A stretch of 64,000 nucleotides of DNA, taken from assembly GCA_910579285.1 (NCBI GenBank), contig CAJTTT010000002.1, positions 186,001 to 250,000 of the forward strand. The letters are read 5' to 3'. A program made the position numbers and the translations under genes. The notes under the pieces were generated by a model. The model saw only the letters and a program-made list of their open reading frames with translations. It was not told where the DNA came from and made no database searches. Shown here in pieces: positions 8,093 to 15,874 of the stretch. How positions within the stretch are numbered: the first letter of the stretch is position 1; each line of letters starts with the position of its first letter. The DNA is from an uncultured Lachnospiraceae bacterium (lineage in GTDB: Bacteria > Bacillota > Clostridia > Lachnospirales > Lachnospiraceae).

Positions 8093-9463
8093 TCAGCCTT
8101 CCAGCAGTCTGCTGATTTTGCGGATCGTCTGCTCCGCCTCCCCGTTCGTCTGCGCCTCTATGGCATTCATTTTCTTCCACTTGCGGTACTCTTTATCCTG
8201 ATAGCCTTCCAGCCACCTCCTGCGCTTCTGAAATATGGGAAGAGGGATATGTTTCAGCATCCAGCTATATATCCCGTAGAGAAATGTCATGCGCATGAAA
8301 GCTATGACCATCCTGTCCTTAAACGAATACAGGTGCGCGTACTCCCGCCTCTGCCGTCTGGTAAAGGCATACCTGTCATCCCTGTACACCTCCTCGAAGG
8401 CATCGGCAATTTTGAGATAGCTGGCCCTCTCCTCATCCACCAGATAAAAGGGATTCACCATTTCCCTTGTAAGCCCTATATCAACACATTCTCCCAATAT
8501 CGTACTGCGGAACGTCCCATAGTCCTCGATCTTGTTCATCTCCATCAACAGAGGATGATCCTGATCCTCAGGTATGGGATACGGGCACAGGTACATCGGA
8601 TTTTTGTCTGCAAAAAAAGCCTCCAGAATCGCCGTACTGTTCCATGCATAGACCAGATCACTGACTGCAATCCACTGCTTTACCGAAAGCTCCGAAATCA
8701 CTTTGAAGTTATTATACTCCCGCGCCAGCGCTTCCGCACGCGGGGAGGCGTCCCCCGGATGGGGACGGTAGACAATTACATAATCCGTCTGCTCTTCCAG
8801 AATCTGGCGGAACCACTGCAGGATCGTGAGCTGTTCCCGCTCAGCGACCTCGAGATAGCGCCTGCGGCCTTCCCCGAAGCGCGCGATCGTCTCCCGCTTT
8901 ACCTCCGGCGGTGCCTCCACATACTTAAAGCCTGCGATAAACAGACACAATTTTTTGTCTGCCGGAAGGGCATACCGATCACATATCTCTTTCCGCGACA
9001 GATAAAATCCCCGAAACTGGGGCCTGAGCAGATCCATAGTGATGTTCCCGGTTACCTTTACGTTTTCCGGCGCAACGCCGGCCTTCACTGTCAGCCTCTT
9101 TCGGTTCTTCTCTCCCCAGGATATGTGTACAATCTCTTTCGCAAGGCCGGACAGATTTCTGAAACTGCCGCTGTTTTTCTCCTGCTCGTTTGTCGTCACC
9201 TGTTCCCACTGCAGGTTCACAACCTTGTCAAATTGTATGCGGTAGCTGGCATAGTCTTTTATGGAACTGCTGGTATAGCAGTAGCCGATCACCAAAACTT
9301 TCGTCCTGTATACTGCCGTGCGCGACTGCACGAGCTCATAATCATTCTCATACAAAATTTTGGTTCTGTAGCCTCTCTTGTCCAACTCGTACTTCAGCAG
9401 GCACAAATTATCCAATTCTCTCACTTTATGTTCATACATCAGTAGAAAATCATATTCTTGCAT
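8093..9463 (-). CDS. Surface-carbohydrate biosynthesis protein, putative GT-B transferase
   Basis: A 456-residue protein that I place only broadly with surface carbohydrate biosynthesis proteins. No membrane segment is obvious. The second half has RPHPGD at about 233-238 and WNSTAILEA at 274-282, an HP motif followed by an S-T motif as in GT-B sialyl-, polysialyl- and glycerophosphotransferases. The N-terminal half contains short patches (VISWGEKN-type and VTGNITMD) reminiscent of 2-epimerase-like GT-B folds. It lies between the acetyltransferase and neuB, so it should serve the same nonulosonate glycan. A GGGAG ribosome site precedes the ATG. Transferase function is inference; it may have lost or changed activity. 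Confidence 0.5.
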   Translation of the reverse strand: MQEYDFLLMYEHKVRELDNLCLLKYELDKRGYRTKILYENDYELVQSRTAVYRTKVLVIGYCYTSSSIKDYASYRIQFDKVVNLQWEQVTTNEQEKNSGSFRNLSGLAKEIVHISWGEKNRKRLTVKAGVAPENVKVTGNITMDLLRPQFRGFYLSRKEICDRYALPADKKLCLFIAGFKYVEAPPEVKRETIARFGEGRRRYLEVAEREQLTILQWFRQILEEQTDYVIVYRPHPGDASPRAEALAREYNNFKVISELSVKQWIAVSDLVYAWNSTAILEAFFADKNPMYLCPYPIPEDQDHPLLMEMNKIEDYGTFRSTILGECVDIGLTREMVNPFYLVDEERASYLKIADAFEEVYRDDRYAFTRRQRREYAHLYSFKDRMVIAFMRMTFLYGIYSWMLKHIPLPIFQKRRRWLEGYQDKEYRKWKKMNAIEAQTNGEAEQTIRKISRLLEG

Positions 9464-9501
9464 CGGCAGTTCTCCCGCATCCGTCCTGTCAGTCCTACTC
9501 T

Positions 9502-10038
9502 CTAAAATGCCCCATTCTGTCCCACCGTCTTTTCCACGAGTACCTGCCGGGACAGTTCCTCTTCACATCCACACCTTTTCTCTAAAAAACCGCATCCCAG
9601 AAAAGATTTCATACTCGGCAGATTATCTGTATATATCTGGGCGTAAAATGTTTTTATTCCCAGATTTTCCGCTCCCCAATCCACAATACAGCGTATGGCA
9701 TCCTTTCCGTATCCCTTCCCACCCGCGGCCCGGCTGTCCACTATGATTCTGCCTACTTCCGCCCGATGGTTGTGATGGTCTATATGGTATATTGCCGCCG
9801 CACCGAGATATCTTCCAGATATCTTTTCATAAATGGAAAACATAAACTCATCATCATCTGCCTCATATCGCTGAAACCACTTTTCCTGATCTTCTTTGGA
9901 TATCTCCGCGCTCGTAAAAAACCACTTCCTGTTTTCTTCCCTGTTTCTCAATACTCTGTATGCTTCGCTGTCCTCCGGGCTTAAACTTTTGAGAAAAATC
10001 CTCTCGTCCCAAATAACCAAATTGTCCTTGATCCGCAT
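9502..10038 (-). CDS. GNAT-family N-acetyltransferase (PseH/LegH-like)
   Basis: Expected to move an acetyl group from acetyl-CoA to an amino sugar. The 178-residue protein matches the GNAT layout: FLKSLSPEDSEAYRVLRN at the N-terminus, GAAAIYHID on strand 4, RAAGGKGYGKDA as the acetyl-CoA pyrophosphate loop, and IYTDNLPSMKSFLGCGF as the C-terminal motif. Position directly after the aminotransferase gene (stop at 10055) makes acetylation of the new amine the natural role, as LegH or PseH do for nonulosonate precursors. I start at the ATG before RIKDN; an in-frame ATG 12 codons upstream overlaps the aminotransferase. Substrate is inferred from context. Confidence 0.8.
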   Translation of the reverse strand: MRIKDNLVIWDERIFLKSLSPEDSEAYRVLRNREENRKWFFTSAEISKEDQEKWFQRYEADDDEFMFSIYEKISGRYLGAAAIYHIDHHNHRAEVGRIIVDSRAAGGKGYGKDAIRCIVDWGAENLGIKTFYAQIYTDNLPSMKSFLGCGFLEKRCGCEEELSRQVLVEKTVGQNGAF

Positions 10039-10054
10039 CCTGTTATCCCCGCAG

Positions 10055-11203
10055 CTACTGTGTAATGAAATCAATCACAGTATGGATTATCTTCTGCACG
10101 TCCTCATAGGTGAGCCGCAGATGCATCGGCAGCGAGATCACATGCTCGCTTATATATCTTGCATTCGGGCAGGTTCCATCCGCATAGGCATACATCCGAT
10201 ACTCCGTATTGTCCACATAGTGCACCCCTGGATAAATTTCCTGCTGGTTCAGCGCCAGCATCATCTCATCCCTGTTTTCCACGATAATCTGAAACAGGTG
10301 GCAGCTTGATTCGCAGTCGGAAGAGATCTCTGCCAGCTTAATCCTGTCCTGATACTTCTCGAAGCCTTTTCTGTACCAGCCTGCCAGCTGACGCCGGTAA
10401 GCGTTGTCCCTGTCAAGGTACCTGAGCTGCACAAGGGCAATACTTGCCATAATGGAATTTCCGTGATATTTTTCGCCCACACACTCCACATCGTATCTCC
10501 ATTTGTAAGTGCCTTGGGAGTTTGTCCGCAGATAAGTGTCCTTATTGATTCCCAGCCACGTCTTTTTTCTCACAATTGCATCGTATGCCGCCTCCTTGAA
10601 GCAGATCATTCCGCTGTCAGCCGTCGGAAGATTTTTCACCGCCTGAAACGAATAGGTAACCACATCCGCCTCTTTCCCCGGCATATCACCATCTATATAT
10701 CTTGTACCCGCCATATGGGCGGCATCCAATATCAGTTTTAAGTTATGCTCTCTGCATATTTTGACTATTTCTTTATAATGCCCGGTGTTTCCCCCGATTC
10801 CCACAAACAGTACCGCTCTGGTCCTGTCTGTGATTCTGCTCCTGACACTGTCAGGGGAAAGGCATAGCGTATCATCCACGTCCGCAAACACAGGCTTTAA
10901 TCCTGCTCTCAGAATCGCATGATTCGTTGACACAAATGTCAACGGAGTGGTAATCACTTCACCCCCCCCCCTTATTTTTTCGTCTCTCCACAATTCTTCA
11001 TGTAATACTTCCAGCGCCAGATTAAGACCCGCCGTCGCCGAATTCAAAAAATGCGCATGGTTTAACCCCGTATATTTCTTCCATGCCTCCTCAAACTCCA
11101 CCGTTTTGTATCCGAGACCTGTCCATCCTTTTTCCAGACAGTCCCTGATCTCCGCCAGACACTCCTCAATCTCAAACGTCGGAGCAAACAATTGTACCGC
11201 CAT
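10055..11203 (-). CDS. DegT/DnrJ/EryC1 PLP-dependent sugar aminotransferase (LegC candidate)
   Basis: Transfers an amino group to a keto sugar nucleotide. The 382-residue protein has the fold-type I signs: NSATAGLNLAL (phosphate loop), ITTPLTFVSTNHAI, LDAAH with Asp160 for the pyridine nitrogen, and YSFQAVKNLPTADSG with the PLP lysine at about 190. Followed by an acetyltransferase and then neuB/C/A, it fits the C4 aminotransferase of legionaminic acid synthesis, though no dehydratase to make the keto sugar is in view. The start chosen has AGAGGAAAA upstream; another ATG lies 9 codons earlier. Oddity: codons for Arg78-Gly81 contain an uninterrupted run of ten G residues, see the repeat entry. 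Confidence 0.85.
   Translation of the reverse strand: MAVQLFAPTFEIEECLAEIRDCLEKGWTGLGYKTVEFEEAWKKYTGLNHAHFLNSATAGLNLALEVLHEELWRDEKIRGGGEVITTPLTFVSTNHAILRAGLKPVFADVDDTLCLSPDSVRSRITDRTRAVLFVGIGGNTGHYKEIVKICREHNLKLILDAAHMAGTRYIDGDMPGKEADVVTYSFQAVKNLPTADSGMICFKEAAYDAIVRKKTWLGINKDTYLRTNSQGTYKWRYDVECVGEKYHGNSIMASIALVQLRYLDRDNAYRRQLAGWYRKGFEKYQDRIKLAEISSDCESSCHLFQIIVENRDEMMLALNQQEIYPGVHYVDNTEYRMYAYADGTCPNARYISEHVISLPMHLRLTYEDVQKIIHTVIDFITQ
10962..10971. repeat. Homopolymer C10/G10 tract inside the aminotransferase gene
   Basis: Ten consecutive C on the plus strand, G10 in the coding sense, in frame as the last bases of AGG plus GGG GGG GGT (residues 78-81). It sits in a loop just before the ITTPLTF motif, where relatives usually read G-D-E-V. 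Slippage by one base would frameshift the protein near residue 80. It is the longest G or C run I see in the window. Confidence 0.9.
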
Positions 11204-11254
11204 CCATTTTTCCTCTTTTCTGCCTGTCATTATTCTGTCAGCAGCATATTGGCC

Positions 11255-12811
11255 TCACCTCTCCGGCTTCCAGCCGGACTCTATATGTCTGACCGACTCA
11301 TACCGTTCCCCGTTCCAGTATCTGGCCATATCCACCGCCCCGCAGTTTACATTAAAAAGCAGGGAGCTGCACGCCGCAAGGCTTTTAATGATCGAAAGAT
11401 AATTTCTTCCCGCCAGCACTCCATCTTTCAGGCCAAGTATCTGATTCAGCGGTATATATTCTTTGTTCACATAGTCATAAACCGCTCTTTTCTGGTCTAT
11501 AAACAGAAGTTTATCCCCGAAAGCGTTCTGCGCCATATCGAAATATTCCGCATCCTCCGTGGCCAAAAAGATATATTCACATTTTAATTCATCTTTATAG
11601 TAATTGCAAGCTTGCAGGAATACATCCGCATCGACGATATCCTTTCTCCATTCCTTGTTCCATTTTTCCGCCACTTCTTTCCTGTAACCGGTTCCGCGCA
11701 TTACAACACCCAGAATACGTTTCCCCTGGCGGATTTCCTGCGGCATTTCCGCTTCTATATATGCCTGCGTCTCCTCGTTCACTCTGATAATCTTATTAAA
11801 CTCATCTGTATTGATCGGATGGTTAATCCACTTTCCCTGATAGGGATTGACTTTGGCTTCCCCGAGAAGTATTCCATTGTCTGCGGCGCTGATCACATTT
11901 TTGCTCTCATGCGCCTCCTGGACTGTAATTTCCGAGAGCGGTTCAAAAAAGTATGACCACATGTCATCGCCGTCTGCGTTCAAATACTGGTTAGGGCGCG
12001 TATGCATATCAGAAACCGGCACATAGCCTTTCTCTGAAAGCCAGCGCACATGCGCGTAAGTCCATTTTACAATGGAAATCAGCCCTTCGTTATAACAGGG
12101 ATAATCCAGAAGAACAATGGTCTTGTCCGGGTTCTTGTCTCCCAGCGTCTTTTTCTTTGTACACCACAGAATGCTGTACATCATTTTGACACTGTTGTAT
12201 ATGATTTCCACAGGCCACAAATAGTCCTTTTCAGCCGCGACAATACAGACATCGCCGCGCGCTTCCAGCTGTTTGATTTTTTTGTATAAAAGCAGGCATA
12301 TCACCCTGTTCACCAGACCCAGTTCCCCGCTTTTTCCCTGCATCCATCTCTTCAGCAGCTCCATATATCTGCCGGCTGCGCCGCGAAACGGCAGAAAACG
12401 CACTTTATTTCCTTTCATAAAAAGCCCGGCACGCTTATCCAGAAATACACATTTTTTTTCAGGTCTGTATTTCTGAAGCAGCCCGGCAATGGCAATGGAA
12501 TACTCTTCCGCCTCCGTAAAGACAAATGTGCGGTATTGATCCAGCAGGGAGAAATCCAGATCTGCCTCGTCCAAAAAACGCTTTTCGTAATCCGTAAAGT
12601 CGCTTCTCTTCTCCCCTAAAACCAGATTCTCCTTATATTGCATCCAAAACAGCTGCCGCCCTCCGGCATCGCGTACCGAAAAACAGGTTCCGTCCGCTGT
12701 CTTGTTCTTATATACATAGTCTCTGACTTCTATAAACAGATTTTCCGACAGGGAAAACGCTTGATCCGCCTTGTCACTGCCGGCCGCCATACCATTACAA
12801 ATTTTAATCAC
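11255..12811 (-). CDS. Putative fucosyltransferase-like glycosyltransferase with extra N-terminal domain, copy 1
   Basis: A 518-residue protein clearly homologous over its whole length to the gene at 18028-19596. The C-terminal half has VVMRGTGYRK and, about 50 residues later, YIFLATEDAEYF, a pair resembling the H/R-x-GTD and ATED/ATDD motifs of NodZ/O-fucosyltransferase-like GT-B enzymes. The N-terminal 200 residues form a separate conserved domain that I cannot name. The start is GTG: the alignment of VIKIC with MIKIF in the paralogue fixes it, and GGAGG lies 10 nt upstream; an ATG 29 codons upstream would overlap the methyltransferase gene. It is between methyltransferase and aminotransferase genes. 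The function is inferred from motifs only. Confidence 0.5.
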   Translation of the reverse strand: MIKICNGMAAGSDKADQAFSLSENLFIEVRDYVYKNKTADGTCFSVRDAGGRQLFWMQYKENLVLGEKRSDFTDYEKRFLDEADLDFSLLDQYRTFVFTEAEEYSIAIAGLLQKYRPEKKCVFLDKRAGLFMKGNKVRFLPFRGAAGRYMELLKRWMQGKSGELGLVNRVICLLLYKKIKQLEARGDVCIVAAEKDYLWPVEIIYNSVKMMYSILWCTKKKTLGDKNPDKTIVLLDYPCYNEGLISIVKWTYAHVRWLSEKGYVPVSDMHTRPNQYLNADGDDMWSYFFEPLSEITVQEAHESKNVISAADNGILLGEAKVNPYQGKWINHPINTDEFNKIIRVNEETQAYIEAEMPQEIRQGKRILGVVMRGTGYRKEVAEKWNKEWRKDIVDADVFLQACNYYKDELKCEYIFLATEDAEYFDMAQNAFGDKLLFIDQKRAVYDYVNKEYIPLNQILGLKDGVLAGRNYLSIIKSLAACSSLLFNVNCGAVDMARYWNGERYESVRHIESGWKPER

Positions 12812-12834
12812 TGCCCACTTACCTCCATCAACAA

Positions 12835-13713
12835 TTAAACGGGTTTCTTTCCCAGCACCGCATACTGGACGTCGCAGGTAGGAACATATATTTTCCACTT
12901 TGACAAAAACGTCTGCTGGAAAAGCCCGATGATTTTTTTCGGTATCTTCACGCTGCTGACACGATTAAACTTATACAGAATGAATCCCACATTGGCCCAC
13001 TTTCCCTTCGATTTCCATGCAATCAGCTCCATATCCAGCGTATCGGCCAGCCGCTGCATGCTCCTTTTCGAGAAAAAGCAAAGATGCTCCGGCGGCGTCA
13101 TAAAAGGCCATCTGCTCTTCAGGATTCTGGCAAAGAGCGCTCCGATATTGGGGGTAGAAATAAAGATGTACCCATCCTCTTTTACCAGATTTCTGATCCT
13201 GCACATAAGCTCGCACGGGTCAGAAATATGTTCTATGGCATCCCACAGACAGACCGCGTCGTATGTTCTGCTCACCTTTCCCAGTTCCGAAATATGAAAG
13301 AAATGGCCGCTCAACTCTCTGTATTTCTTCCCGGCGATCTCTATGGCATCCTTTGAAATATCGCACCCTTCCACCTGATAGACGTCCGACACATAACTGA
13401 CAAACTCCCCCGTTGCACAGCCGTAATCTAACAGGGTTCCCCTCTTCAGATATTTTCCGACCAGTTGTTTGCGCCGCGCATGTTCCTTTGCCAGCGCGCT
13501 GTCGTCCTTGTACTTGCTGCTGACGAAATAGCTCTTCGTGTACTCATACTCCGGCGTTTTATCTTCATCAATCATCTGGACAAACCCGCACGCAGGGCAT
13601 TTCGCCATCCGGCAGTGATTTGCCTCAAACAAAAACTGCAGCCTGCCCTGACAGAGCTTGCACTTCTCCCTGATCCGATTCTCTGCTTTCCCTTTTACCT
13701 GTTTCTTCTTCAT
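12835..13713 (-). CDS. Class I SAM-dependent methyltransferase with N-terminal zinc ribbon
   Basis: Methylates a small molecule or sugar using S-adenosylmethionine. The 292-residue protein begins with a four-cysteine element (CKLC and CPAC, about residues 18-43), followed by a Rossmann methyltransferase domain with LDYGCATGEFV as motif I, VEGCDISKDAIE as motif II and VCLWDAIEHISDP later. Zinc-ribbon plus methyltransferase is common in sugar C- or O-methyltransferases of surface polysaccharide clusters. It sits 15 nt after the GT2 gene in the same orientation with a GAGGAAACGG ribosome site. Substrate unknown; glycan O-methylation is the likeliest. Confidence 0.8.
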   Translation of the reverse strand: MKKKQVKGKAENRIREKCKLCQGRLQFLFEANHCRMAKCPACGFVQMIDEDKTPEYEYTKSYFVSSKYKDDSALAKEHARRKQLVGKYLKRGTLLDYGCATGEFVSYVSDVYQVEGCDISKDAIEIAGKKYRELSGHFFHISELGKVSRTYDAVCLWDAIEHISDPCELMCRIRNLVKEDGYIFISTPNIGALFARILKSRWPFMTPPEHLCFFSKRSMQRLADTLDMELIAWKSKGKWANVGFILYKFNRVSSVKIPKKIIGLFQQTFLSKWKIYVPTCDVQYAVLGKKPV

Positions 13714-13728
13714 CCGTTTCCTCTTCCA

Positions 13729-14598
13729 TCAGTTATAATGCTCCAGCCTAAGCTGGCTGATCTGTGCCGATATGATACCAAAGAAAAATGTCTGAATGCC
13801 AAAAATACATATAACGGCCGCAAGAACGGGGATCCCCAGCCCCTGTGTCACCGCGTTGACAACGCCGTACACAACGCCGACTAAAACAGCGAGAACGCCC
13901 ACCGTCCCAAACACCTCCTTGGGCCTGAACAGGATGATGATATTCATAATCAGCATGATTGTCCGCATGCCGTCCTTGAACGGTCTGACCGTACTTTTCC
14001 CGACTCTTTTGCGGACCAGGATCTCGCAGTCTCCTCCTACACACCCTGTCTCCTGCATAATAAACGTGGTCACCGTCGAAGCGCCGAATCTCTGCGGCAG
14101 AAGCGGCAGATATTTCAAAAGAACCTCCTTCTTAAAAGCGCGCATCCCCGAATTAAAATCTTCCACCGGCTCTTTCGCCAGCATATTGACAATTTTTCTC
14201 AAAATGAATTTGCCCAGTCTGCGGTTTCTGTCACAGTGGGATTCCTTCGTTCTCACACCGATGCAGTAGTCCAGGTTCTCCGCCTCCATTTTCCTGATCA
14301 CTGCCACCAGATCTTCCGGCCTGTGCTGTCCATCGGCATCATACCACACAACAATATCCCCGGCGGCATTTTTGCATCCCGTCTTAATTGCAGAACCGTA
14401 CCCCCTGTTTCTCTTGTGGCGGATACAACGGATATTGGGATATTCCACCGAATTTACAATGGCATATGTGTCGTCCGTAGAACCATCGTCAATCACCAGA
14501 ATTTCATAATCTTCGGGCACATAGCCCGCCAGTTCCAGCAAGGTTTCCTTTATCCCCTCCGCCTCGTTATATGCGGGAATAATAATTGTTGTTTTCAC
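13729..14598 (-). CDS. GT2 glycosyltransferase, dolichyl-phosphate-mannose-synthase-like, with C-terminal membrane anchor
   Basis: Transfers a sugar from a nucleotide donor, in this subfamily often to polyprenyl phosphate. The 289-residue protein starts with IIIPAYNEAEGI, has VIDDGSTDDT, YDADGQHRPEDL (DxD-type motif) and RMRAF-like NSGMRAFKKE, and ends with two hydrophobic segments at about residues 225-285. The start is GTG with a strong GAGGAGG six bases upstream; an in-frame ATG further upstream would overlap the flippase gene. A flippase follows upstream and a methyltransferase downstream. It might make an undecaprenyl-phosphate sugar for a GT-C enzyme such as the large membrane protein at 15864-18035. 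Confidence 0.88.
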   Translation of the reverse strand: MKTTIIIPAYNEAEGIKETLLELAGYVPEDYEILVIDDGSTDDTYAIVNSVEYPNIRCIRHKRNRGYGSAIKTGCKNAAGDIVVWYDADGQHRPEDLVAVIRKMEAENLDYCIGVRTKESHCDRNRRLGKFILRKIVNMLAKEPVEDFNSGMRAFKKEVLLKYLPLLPQRFGASTVTTFIMQETGCVGGDCEILVRKRVGKSTVRPFKDGMRTIMLIMNIIILFRPKEVFGTVGVLAVLVGVVYGVVNAVTQGLGIPVLAAVICIFGIQTFFFGIISAQISQLRLEHYN

Positions 14599-14611
14599 CT
14601 GTTCTCCTCCT

Positions 14612-15874
14612 CTATATGGTAACGTGCAATTCCTTTTTCGCGTAATACCAAAGCGCATATCCGAATATCAGATAGGAAGCCGCCGTCGCAACAGCCGCCC
14701 CCGACAATCCCATAAAATATATGAAAACGATATTCAGCGTGAAGTTGGACACAACCGTTATCGTGTTGACCACCGATTCCCGAAGCGGGAGTCCTGTCTG
14801 GGCAAAAAGATTGCCGAATATAATCTTTCTGCCGGTTACCATGATTGCCAGACAAATAATGATCAGGAATTTCAATCCCACAAGATATTCTTCCTGCTGT
14901 AAAAAGAAGCACAGCACGCAATACCCTGCAATCAGCATGCCAAGCGCCAGCGGGGATAAAACCCGAAGATACTTTTTCAGTTTCCCGCTGATCTGTTCAA
15001 TGCCCTTTTGAAACTCTCCGCCTACATAGCATTCCGTAATCTTTGGATTGATGCTCCTTCTCACAACAAAATACAGCTGGTAAAAGCCTTCCGTAAACAA
15101 AACAGCAAAGGAATAAATCCCTATCAGATAGTCATCGCCCACCATAAACCCGAGGCAGATGATGTCTACCTTAGTGTTGATTTCGGTGACCAGATTAGAC
15201 ATCAGAATAAAGGTTCCGAATCGAAAATGCTCTCTTACATATTTCAGGCTGGGCTTTTTTATAAACAGTTTTTTATGCACCAGATATACGACACAGCATA
15301 CAAAAACCACCATTTCCGCTTCCGTGAAGCTGAAGGATAGCCATGTGCTGTCATACTGCAGTGTGCCCAGCACAAAAATGGTAATTATGATCACAATATA
15401 TCTGAGTGACCGAAAAAAGGAAAACGCCTTCATATCTGACAGGCCGTTCAGGTAATTGATCAGGACTTTGTTTAAGGAAAAAAATACAAGTCCCGGCATA
15501 ACGACCTGCATGCTGGCCAGCAGCCTGCTGTTGGCCGTCACTACCCACGGAAGAACCGCTTCAATCAAAACAACGCAGACGGCCGAAAACAGGAATACGC
15601 CGATCAGGGCCGAAGACATAATCAGCTCCCGTTCCCCGGCGTCCTCCTTATGCTCTGGTATGAGCTTCATAACAGACATGTGCACGCCCCACACTGCTAT
15701 CTGCGAAAACACACAGTACCATGCATATGCCCTGTTAAAAACTCCCAGCGCCGCAGCGTCATAGAAATATACAATCAGAAAATTGAGCAGGAACCCGCTG
15801 GCAGACAGGATCACTACACTGCCATAATTCCAGATCAGACCTTCCACAAAATTATTTTTTAATTTATTTTCCAT
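14612..15874 (-). CDS. Wzx-type polysaccharide flippase (MOP superfamily), copy 1
   Basis: Moves undecaprenyl-linked oligosaccharide across the membrane. The 420-residue protein is hydrophobic with about 12 predicted membrane segments and has the MOP N-terminal pattern (WNYGSVVILSASGFLLNFLI, then ALGVFNRAYAW) and a C-terminal GLSGAAVATAASY stretch. Length fits Wzx. The start overlaps the stop of the upstream membrane protein gene by 11 nt and has only a weak ribosome site, so translation is probably coupled. It is the export step for the block A glycan; a second Wzx lies at 46042-47580. Confidence 0.87.
   Translation of the reverse strand: MENKLKNNFVEGLIWNYGSVVILSASGFLLNFLIVYFYDAAALGVFNRAYAWYCVFSQIAVWGVHMSVMKLIPEHKEDAGERELIMSSALIGVFLFSAVCVVLIEAVLPWVVTANSRLLASMQVVMPGLVFFSLNKVLINYLNGLSDMKAFSFFRSLRYIVIIITIFVLGTLQYDSTWLSFSFTEAEMVVFVCCVVYLVHKKLFIKKPSLKYVREHFRFGTFILMSNLVTEINTKVDIICLGFMVGDDYLIGIYSFAVLFTEGFYQLYFVVRRSINPKITECYVGGEFQKGIEQISGKLKKYLRVLSPLALGMLIAGYCVLCFFLQQEEYLVGLKFLIIICLAIMVTGRKIIFGNLFAQTGLPLRESVVNTITVVSNFTLNIVFIYFMGLSGAAVATAASYLIFGYALWYYAKKELHVTI

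Noticed and set aside
8249..9445. A 398-codon open frame on the plus strand
   Set aside because: It lies wholly antisense to the well-supported gene at 8093-9463, its protein has a random, Arg/His/Pro/Leu-rich composition and no motif. It is a shadow of codon use in the real gene.
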